From: Bacillota bacterium
Lineage (GTDB): Bacteria; Bacillota_C; Negativicutes; CTSoil-072
Assembly (NCBI GenBank): GCA_017861495.1
Contig: JAGFXW010000119.1
Span: 1-8,240, forward strand
Direction of reading: 5' to 3'
Length of the DNA: 8,240 nucleotides
In this document: one piece after another, positions 1 through 4,612 of the stretch
How the letters are laid out: each line of letters begins with the position of its first letter
How positions within the stretch are numbered: the first letter of the stretch is position 1
Translations under genes and position numbers: made by a program
The notes under the pieces: model-generated
Databases searched by the model: none
Told to the model about the DNA's origin: nothing
Seen by the model: only the letters and a program-made list of their open reading frames with translations

Positions 1-1006
1 GCTTAAATTCATGTCAATGTGATCGCTCATCTTTTCAGCGGCCGTGCGACTGCCGGTTATTTTGAGGACCGGCACAAACGGAAACCCTTGCGGTGCTCCT
101 CGGCCAGTAGCAAAAGCAATCACGTTCGCTCCGGCGGCAGCCAGGCCAGTAAGAATTTCCGGTTCCCGTCCTGGGGAATCCATGACGACCAAGCCCTTCA
201 CTGCAGGCCGTTCACCATACTCATAGACTGCCTGAATAGGAGCAGAACCTGCTTTGGCAATCGCCCCGAGCGATTTTTCTTCGATCGTTGTCAAACCGCC
301 TTTTATATTGCCGCCGGTCGGCTGTCCGCCCCGAATGTCTTCTCCCACAGCCATTGCCCGTTTTTCCATACGATCAACCAAATGAAGGATCTGCTTTGCG
401 ACCATATCATTGACAGCATGGCGCGCCAGGATATGTTCCGCCCCGATGAATTCCGTAACTTCTCCCAGAATGGAAACGCCACCGGCTGCCACCAGCAGAT
501 CAGAAGCTACTCCAATTGCGGGATTCGGTACTAGGCCCGATGTCGTATCCGAACTGCCGCATTTCATGCCTAACACCAGTTCGCTAATAGGAAACGGCTC
601 CCGTTGCTGCAAAGAGGCTTCCCGCACCATTTCCTGGGCCAATAATACTCCTTGCGCAGACGTTCTCGCCGCCCCGCCGATTTCTTGAACCACCAGATGT
701 TCTACCCGTTTTCCGCCAGCTTGAATTCCAGCAATGACACCGGAAAGATCCGTACTCTCGCACCCCAGACTTACAACAATCACCGAATGAAGATTCGGAT
801 TGCGGCCCAGTCCAATTAATGCGTGGTTCACCTTGCCAATATCCAAGGGAGTTTGGCAGCATCCCTGGTGATGAGTAAATCTCGCAGTTCCCTGAACTTG
901 ACGAACAATATTCTCCACTACTTCGTTTACGCATACAACGGCCGATAAAACTCCCATTTCTGGTTCCAACAGTGCCGTCTGTACGCCGATATCCCATGAA
1001 TTCCAT
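1..1006 (-). pseudogene. UxaA-family hydro-lyase large subunit, frameshifted near the start and cut by the window edge
   Basis: The ATG at 1006 begins MEFMGYRRTDGTVGTRN, the usual opening of the large (C-terminal) UxaA domain found in altronate and galactarate dehydratases and in sulfolactate sulfo-lyase SuyB. After Asn17 the frame is lost at about 952-958. The correct reading resumes one base out at GGA (952-954) as GVLSAVVCVNEVVENIV and stays open for about 318 codons to the window edge. Family landmarks in the second frame include HHQGCCQ (about 853-873), SLGCES, MKCGSSDTTSG, ILGEVTEFIGAEH and GGNIKGGLTT. The two residues expected after RN are also missing, so a net loss of about 5 bases fits best. 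The ATG is one base after the stop of the SAF gene and uses the GGAGG in that gene's last codons, so the two were translationally coupled. Substrate cannot be told from sequence. A sequencing or assembly error remains possible, since the rest of the frame is clean. Confidence 0.8.
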
Positions 1007-1007
1007 A

Positions 1008-1307
1008 TTAACCCTCCTTCGGCAAATCGCCGCGTCCGCGCAAACTCTCGATGTTCTGCACATGAGCGTGACAGCCGGATTGAATATCTGCCGTAGCCCG
1101 TCCAATCACTTCGCCATATTTAAGTATCTCTTGCCCTTTGGGAATAAAACGAAGCGCGAACTTATGCCCGTATGGGATCTTTTCCTGAATAACAACCTGC
1201 AGCACATCCCGGTTTAACCGAACCATTGCCGTCTGGCCAGGCACGAGATCTTGAACCGTGGTGGCTACATTGTCCGTTGAATGAAGAGCAATCGCGTCAA
1301 CAACCAA
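1008..1307 (-). CDS. UxaA-family hydro-lyase small subunit (SAF domain)
   Basis: This 99-residue protein is a stand-alone SAF domain. The segment GHKFALRFIPKGQEILKYG, followed by VIGRATADI and HVQNIESLRGRGD, matches the N-terminal domain of altronate/galactarate dehydratases and the small subunit SuyA-type chains. The family removes water (or sulfite, in SuyAB) from a sugar acid or sulfolactate, and the small chain works with the large chain encoded one base downstream. I take TTG at 1305-1307 as the start because GGGAGGGGG lies 9-12 bases before it; an in-frame CTG at 1314-1316 is too close to that site. The gene itself looks intact, but its partner is frameshifted, so an active enzyme is doubtful. 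Altronate dehydratase is the default call. Sulfolactate sulfo-lyase is an alternative I cannot exclude, given the sulfur transporter genes nearby. Confidence 0.85.
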   Translation of the reverse strand: MVVDAIALHSTDNVATTVQDLVPGQTAMVRLNRDVLQVVIQEKIPYGHKFALRFIPKGQEILKYGEVIGRATADIQSGCHAHVQNIESLRGRGDLPKEG

Positions 1308-1354
1308 ATTATCCAGCCCCCTCCCGATAAATTACATCAATTCTAAATATTCCA

Positions 1355-1396
1355 CCGAAACAAATTCTTTCCTTTTTTCGCCGAGACAAACTTTTG
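1355..1396. repeat. Imperfect direct repeat upstream of the UxaA genes
   Basis: CCGAAACAAATTCTTT (1355-1370) and CCGAGACAAACTTTTG (1381-1396) match at 12 of 16 positions and start 26 bases apart. They sit about 50-90 bases upstream of the TTG start of the SAF gene, inside the only intergenic space before it, so they could be operator half-sites for a regulator of the UxaA genes. I see no convincing -35/-10 pair here; TGTAAT just before the Shine-Dalgarno is a weak -10 candidate. The repeat may be chance in A/T-rich DNA. Confidence 0.3.
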
Positions 1397-1426
1397 CGCC
1401 GTTTTGCCCTCTGTCATTCCAGCAAC

Positions 1427-1466
1427 AAAAAGCCGGTAAGACAACAATACATTATCCAAACCGGCT
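1427..1466 (-). terminator. Intrinsic terminator after the NifB/NifX remnant
   Basis: Read on the minus strand, AGCCGGT (1460-1466) pairs perfectly with ACCGGCT (1431-1437) across a 22-base loop, and the second arm runs into TTTTTG. It lies 21 bases after the stop codon of the NifB/NifX remnant and before the UxaA genes, so it separates these two units. The loop is longer than usual, which lowers confidence. An A-run and a T-run flank the stem, so it could work weakly in both directions. Confidence 0.55.
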
Positions 1467-1486
1467 CATTTTTCACGTTTTAGTTG

Positions 1487-1705
1487 TCAATGGCCGCCGC
1501 GAGTATGCCCCTCATGGTCATGATTGCAGGCATTGCCATAAGAAATGATTTCGCCGCGAGTATACAAAGCAACGAGATTTTCCGGAGTGTCGACCGGAGC
1601 GCCGCAGGTAACGAGGATACCGCGCATGGCAAAAATCGATTGAGCCACTTCACCCATTCCGCCCACAACGATATCTGTGCAGCCCTGATCAGCAACCCAA
1701 TTTAA
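1487..1705 (-). pseudogene. C-terminal remnant of a NifB/NifX-type iron-molybdenum cofactor binding protein
   Basis: The minus-strand frame ending at TGA (1487-1489) reads LNWVADQGCTDIVVGGMGEV, then AQSIFAMRGI, LVTCGAPVD, and the tail CNHDHEGHTRGGH. This is the second half of the dinitrogenase iron-molybdenum cofactor (NifX/NifB C-terminal) fold, with the Cys/His-rich tail common in the small stand-alone members of anaerobes. Such proteins are about 110-125 residues; only about 72 codons remain. An in-frame TAG at 1724-1726 and the absence of any ATG, GTG or TTG before the conserved part mean that no normal start exists; the first in-frame ATG lies inside the GGMGE motif. The missing half is replaced directly by the terminator that follows the YeeE/YedE genes, as if a deletion joined the two. 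No function is expected unless the fragment is translated from an unusual start. Confidence 0.8.
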
Positions 1706-1735
1706 AGAAACAAAAGAGGCAGACTAGCCGCCCCT
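1704..1735 (-). terminator. Intrinsic terminator of the YeeE/YedE operon
   Basis: On the minus strand AGGGGCGG (1728-1735) pairs with CTGCCTCT (1715-1722), with two G-U pairs and a five-base loop CTAGT, followed by TTTGTTTCTTT. This is a good rho-independent terminator about 75 bases after the YeeE/YedE stop. Its T-run touches the first homologous codon of the NifB/NifX remnant, which locates the deletion joint there. Confidence 0.7.
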
Positions 1736-1744
1736 CCTGCGTTC

Positions 1745-1798
1745 TCAATTTGTCATTTCTCTTTTTAAAGCACATGCATCAATCAAAGCAATATTCAT
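1745..1798 (-). other. Tiny 17-codon ORF, possible gene remnant
   Basis: ATG at 1796-1798 opens MNIALIDACALKREMTN before TGA, 12 bases after the YeeE/YedE stop codon. There is only a poor Shine-Dalgarno (GGAAAAAAG). The first six residues and the spacing of K, E, M and N resemble the N-terminus of methylglyoxal synthase (MNIALIAHDKKK...), so it may be the stub of a lost gene. With so few residues this may be chance. I do not claim that it is expressed. Confidence 0.2.
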
Positions 1799-1810
1799 GA
1801 GACTTTTTTC

Positions 1811-2338
1811 CTAAAGCCCTTTCTTTTCAAACCAGCGGAATAGCAGCAGCGTCAAAACAATAAACGGGACAATCACAAACCAATGGTTGATCCCCAACAC
1901 CTGCGGGATAGTGATTTTACCATAGTTTCCCCATGTCAACACCGTTTTCACTAGATACGGATACGCTTCGGCATACAGCCCGGCACCAACCAGCATTCCA
2001 ATAATGCCCCAGAGCGAATCCCAACGGCCTTCTCCCAAAGCACCCAACGACGTGGCAGGGCAGTAACCGAGAAGACCCCAGCCGAGTCCAAACATCAGCC
2101 CGCCGATAACAACGCCGCCCAAAATGGTCGCTTTTAACGACAGTTTAACTAAGCCTATATCGTAAAGGAAATAGACCCCAACCATCGCAACCGCAATATG
2201 CGAGAGCATGAACTTCACAATAGTCATGTCCTGAAGCCGCAGCGCAGCAATTTGTTTGTCATAACGAATAACTCGGCCCTTTTGCAGTAAAAATCCAAAC
2301 AATATGCCGGTAATCAAACCGTACATCAAGTCCATCAT
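1811..2338 (-). CDS. YeeE/YedE-family sulfur transporter, second half
   Basis: This 175-residue membrane protein has about five hydrophobic segments and the family signature GYCPATSLGALGEG, with the conserved cysteine at residue 93. In this family (TsuA/YeeE) such cysteines line the path along which thiosulfate is passed through the inner membrane. The N-terminus YGLITGILFGFLLQKGRV is also typical. Full-length TsuA proteins carry two such halves in one chain; here each half is its own gene, and the two probably assemble together. The start ATG overlaps the upstream stop as ATGA (2335-2338), indicating translational coupling. A second ATG follows immediately (MMD), so the start could be one codon later. 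An intrinsic terminator at 1704-1735 ends the unit. The exact substrate (thiosulfate, or another small sulfur species) is inferred from the family. Confidence 0.88.
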   Translation of the reverse strand: MMDLMYGLITGILFGFLLQKGRVIRYDKQIAALRLQDMTIVKFMLSHIAVAMVGVYFLYDIGLVKLSLKATILGGVVIGGLMFGLGWGLLGYCPATSLGALGEGRWDSLWGIIGMLVGAGLYAEAYPYLVKTVLTWGNYGKITIPQVLGINHWFVIVPFIVLTLLLFRWFEKKGL

Positions 2339-2850
2339 TTGCCACCGCCTTTGTAAAGCCAGTTAGCAGTGATCATGCCGCCAATAAAGAAGCAGGCTAA
2401 CGCAACATAACCACTGACTGCCAACTGCAGTGATCCGCTCAAACCGTGCCCACTTGGGCAGCCATCGGCAAGCCTGGCGCCAAACATGGCAATAATCCCG
2501 CCAATAAAGGCGATCCAAGCGCGATAACTTACTGATGGTCCAAATGCATTTCGCCACATATCCGGTATGCCCTGCCAACGGAAACTACCGGAGGTGATTG
2601 CCGCAATAAACGCGCCAATGGCAACCCCGAGAACAAACATTGACTGCCAATCGATGATTGGCGCTTCCTTCAAAAAATACGGCATTTTGGCAACCCGCTC
2701 AGGCGAGAACAGTTTTTCAATTATGCCAGTAGTTCGGACGAAGGTAGTTGATGCACCAAGATACTTGCCCACAAACCAAACTGAACCAATCGACACCAAT
2801 CCACTGAGAGCTCCAGCCAAATAAGGGCTCCAGCCACGATCCTTTTCCAT
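2335..2850 (-). CDS. YeeE/YedE-family sulfur transporter, first half
   Basis: This 171-residue membrane protein has the signature ARLADGCPSGHGLSG, with the conserved cysteine at residue 131. It opens WSPYLAGALSGLVS, as do other stand-alone YeeE halves. I start it at the ATG at 2848-2850 because GGAGGG lies six bases upstream. The ATG at 2854-2856 abuts that site, and the ATG at 2872-2874 would place the Shine-Dalgarno inside the gene. About four to five membrane segments are visible, including MFVLGVAIGAFIAAI and AWIAFIGGIIAMFGA. It overlaps the second YeeE/YedE gene by four bases, so both are made together. Role: inner-membrane uptake of thiosulfate or a related sulfur compound, by family. 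No TusA, rhodanese or cysteine synthase gene is in the window to refine this. Confidence 0.88.
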   Translation of the reverse strand: MEKDRGWSPYLAGALSGLVSIGSVWFVGKYLGASTTFVRTTGIIEKLFSPERVAKMPYFLKEAPIIDWQSMFVLGVAIGAFIAAITSGSFRWQGIPDMWRNAFGPSVSYRAWIAFIGGIIAMFGARLADGCPSGHGLSGSLQLAVSGYVALACFFIGGMITANWLYKGGGK

Positions 2851-2870
2851 CCTCATCCCTCCACTCACTT

Positions 2871-2927
2871 TCATCGTAAGTAAATATATGAGATAAACAC
2901 TTGTATCGTCTGCAAGGCATTCAGCAT
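2871..2927 (-). other. Possible 18-codon upstream ORF before the YeeE/YedE genes
   Basis: ATG at 2925-2927 follows AAGGAAG with good spacing and encodes MLNALQTIQVFISYIYLR. Its TGA overlaps an in-frame upstream ATG of the first YeeE/YedE frame. It lies 21 bases before the preferred start. It could be a leader peptide or a coupling ORF, but an 18-codon ORF with a Shine-Dalgarno can occur by chance. Confidence 0.25.
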
Positions 2928-2974
2928 GCTCTTCTTCCTTAATATAAATTCCTATGAGGCATTAGCGGCTAAAT

Positions 2975-2986
2975 GCACTCAAGTGC
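2975..2986. repeat. Short palindrome in the YeeE/YedE leader
   Basis: GCACTCAAGTGC has perfect five-base arms around two bases. It lies in the transcribed leader if the extended -10 promoter upstream is used, or just downstream of the alternative promoter at 3037-3065. Either position would suit a repressor operator. A 12-base palindrome can arise by chance. Confidence 0.25.
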
Positions 2987-3036
2987 CGAATCCCTATCAT
3001 GCTCCTTTCACCAATTTCGGAATATTCTATAATTTT

Positions 3037-3065
3037 AATATATTACATTTACCTAATAACAACAA
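3037..3065 (-). promoter_or_regulatory. Alternative promoter candidate for the YeeE/YedE genes
   Basis: On the minus strand TTGTTG (3060-3065), a 17-base spacer, and TATATT (3037-3042) form a sigma-A-like pair with a weak -35 and a good -10. Transcription would start near 3030, giving a leader of about 180 bases. The region is very A/T-rich, so such matches are cheap. Confidence 0.3.
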
Positions 3066-3107
3066 GACATTTCGCACTAAATAACCGTTGTTCTTTAATT
3101 ATCAACA

Positions 3108-3116
3108 ATTATACCA
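3108..3116 (-). promoter_or_regulatory. Extended -10 promoter for the YeeE/YedE genes
   Basis: The minus strand carries TGGTATAAT, a perfect TATAAT with the TG extension. This can drive transcription without a good -35, and none is seen here. The start point would be near 3101, giving a leader of about 250 bases before the first YeeE/YedE gene. The gene-free stretch 2851-3167 holds this promoter, a second candidate at 3037-3065, a short palindrome and a possible leader ORF, and no gene I can support. No clear terminator follows the NSS transporter gene, so read-through from upstream is also possible. Confidence 0.5.
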
Positions 3117-3167
3117 TCTACCCCCATAGTAATTTTAAGGACTTTCCTGTTGTGTTCATACAATCAA

Positions 3168-4535
3168 CTAAAACTTCAATAGCCCGGTTGCATTGAGGAA
3201 CACAACGATCAACAGCACTGGCGATACGTAGCGGATACTAAAATAGAACAATGGCATAATATATTGAATATCTTTCGTTCCCTGATTGGAAAATTCGAAC
3301 TGCAAATCTTCTTTCTTGACACGGTAACCAATAAACAGGGAAATCAATAGGCCATTGATCGGCAGCATGACGTTAGACGATAGGTAGTCAAACCAGTCAA
3401 AAAAACCTCTGCCCCAAAAGGTATAACTTCCAAAAAGGCTGCTCTTATCCACGGACAACGTAGCCAGTATTCCTATTAACGCAATAACAACCGCACTCCC
3501 AACAGCCGCTTTCTTCCGCGACAAACCCCATTCCTCGGAAAAATACGCAACCGGTACTTCCACTAGCGATAACATGGCCGTAGTCGCTGCGATTGAAGTT
3601 AGGAAGAAAAAGGCAACCAATAACACATTTCCCAGAGGTATTTGCGAGAATACCATCGGAATAGTCATAAACAACAATCCTGGACCGGCGCCAGGCTCCA
3701 GGCCGAAAGAAAAGACGGCAGGAAAAATTGCAATACCGGCCAAAAGAGATACAACGGTATCCGATATGGCTACTTTAGCTCCAGTAGCAAATAAATGATT
3801 GTCAGCAGTAAAATAACTGCTGTAAGTCATCATGGTACCAACGCCTAGGGACAGTTTGAAAAAGGCCAGACCTAACGCTGTCAAAATAGCGGCTGCCGAC
3901 AGTTTTGTAAAATCAACCTGGAACAAGAAATTCAAACCTTCACTGGCTCCCGGTAACGTCAAGGCCCGAACATCACAAATGATGATTAAAATAAATAACA
4001 TCGGCATCAACATTTTTGTGATCCTCTCAATTCCCTGTTTTACTCCGGCCGCCAAAATAGCGGCAACCACTGTCATGACGATAACTTGCCAAAAAATCGG
4101 CGAAAGCGGCCCAACAATCGCACTGCCAAACTGACTTTTTGCAGTTTCCATAGTAATGCCGGCAAAATCACCAGCGAGTGCTTTAAACAAATAGAAATAC
4201 ACCCAGCCGGCTACGCAACTGTAGAAAAACATGATTAAATAGGCAGCGATTACCCCCATTGTACCGATATGTTTCCAGGCACTGCCCGGTTTTAACTGTT
4301 TTAAGGCGCCAATCGCATTTTTTCTGGTTTTACGGCCTACATAAAATTCACCAAACATGACCGGCAAACCGACAAATAGAATGCATACGAAGTATACCAT
4401 CAAAAATGCGCCGCCCCCAAACTCGCCGGTTAAATAAGGGAATTTCCATATATTACCTAACCCCACAGCTGAACCCAAGGTCGCAAAAAATACGGCGACC
4501 CCGGAAGAAAAGCCTTCCCTCTTCTTTGTTTCCAT
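3168..4535 (-). CDS. NSS-family (neurotransmitter:sodium symporter) transporter with altered ion-site residues
   Basis: This 455-residue inner-membrane protein shows the LeuT fold. TM1 carries GSAVGLGNIWKFPY (residues 21-34), and 11 hydrophobic segments can be counted, as in MhsT. I start it at ATG 4533-4535, behind GAGAGGAG; the longer frame back to 4616 has no ribosome site. Family members carry amino acids with Na+. By-eye alignment to LeuT keeps Asn27 (Asn28 here) and the substrate tyrosine (Tyr105). It places lysine 227 (AFFKLS) at Na1 ligand Thr254, serine 258 at Asn286, and alanine 320 (ATTAMLS) at Na2 ligand Ser355; the usual glutamine of the TM6 GQ motif is leucine 223. Sodium coupling may therefore be changed. 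The gene starts 77 bases after the hydroxyacid dehydrogenase with no terminator between, so the two are probably co-transcribed. The substrate is unknown. Confidence 0.9.
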   Translation of the reverse strand: METKKREGFSSGVAVFFATLGSAVGLGNIWKFPYLTGEFGGGAFLMVYFVCILFVGLPVMFGEFYVGRKTRKNAIGALKQLKPGSAWKHIGTMGVIAAYLIMFFYSCVAGWVYFYLFKALAGDFAGITMETAKSQFGSAIVGPLSPIFWQVIVMTVVAAILAAGVKQGIERITKMLMPMLFILIIICDVRALTLPGASEGLNFLFQVDFTKLSAAAILTALGLAFFKLSLGVGTMMTYSSYFTADNHLFATGAKVAISDTVVSLLAGIAIFPAVFSFGLEPGAGPGLLFMTIPMVFSQIPLGNVLLVAFFFLTSIAATTAMLSLVEVPVAYFSEEWGLSRKKAAVGSAVVIALIGILATLSVDKSSLFGSYTFWGRGFFDWFDYLSSNVMLPINGLLISLFIGYRVKKEDLQFEFSNQGTKDIQYIMPLFYFSIRYVSPVLLIVVFLNATGLLKF

Positions 4536-4612
4536 TTTCCCCTGCTCCTCTCTTGATTGTATTACTGGAGCAACTGTGGCGTATAACAATACCCGTACCG
4601 TACCTAATTTCA

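Noticed and set aside
19..534. A 171-codon plus-strand open frame
   Set aside because: It is the complement of the conserved UxaA large-subunit coding sequence and resembles no known protein.
584..1105. A 173-codon minus-strand frame through the start of the UxaA large subunit
   Set aside because: Only its short stretch MEFMGYRRTDGTVGTRN is real. What precedes it is the SAF gene out of frame, and what follows the frameshift is nonsense compared with the open family frame.
1480..1695. A 71-codon minus-strand frame with an ATG-like start
   Set aside because: It is out of frame with the NifB/NifX remnant, which carries the recognisable GGMGE and CNHDHEGH motifs in the neighbouring frame.
2999..3196. 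A 65-codon plus-strand frame in the gap before the YeeE/YedE genes
   Set aside because: It is low-complexity A/T-rich sequence with no Shine-Dalgarno, overlaps the transporter's 3' end antisense, and looks like no protein.
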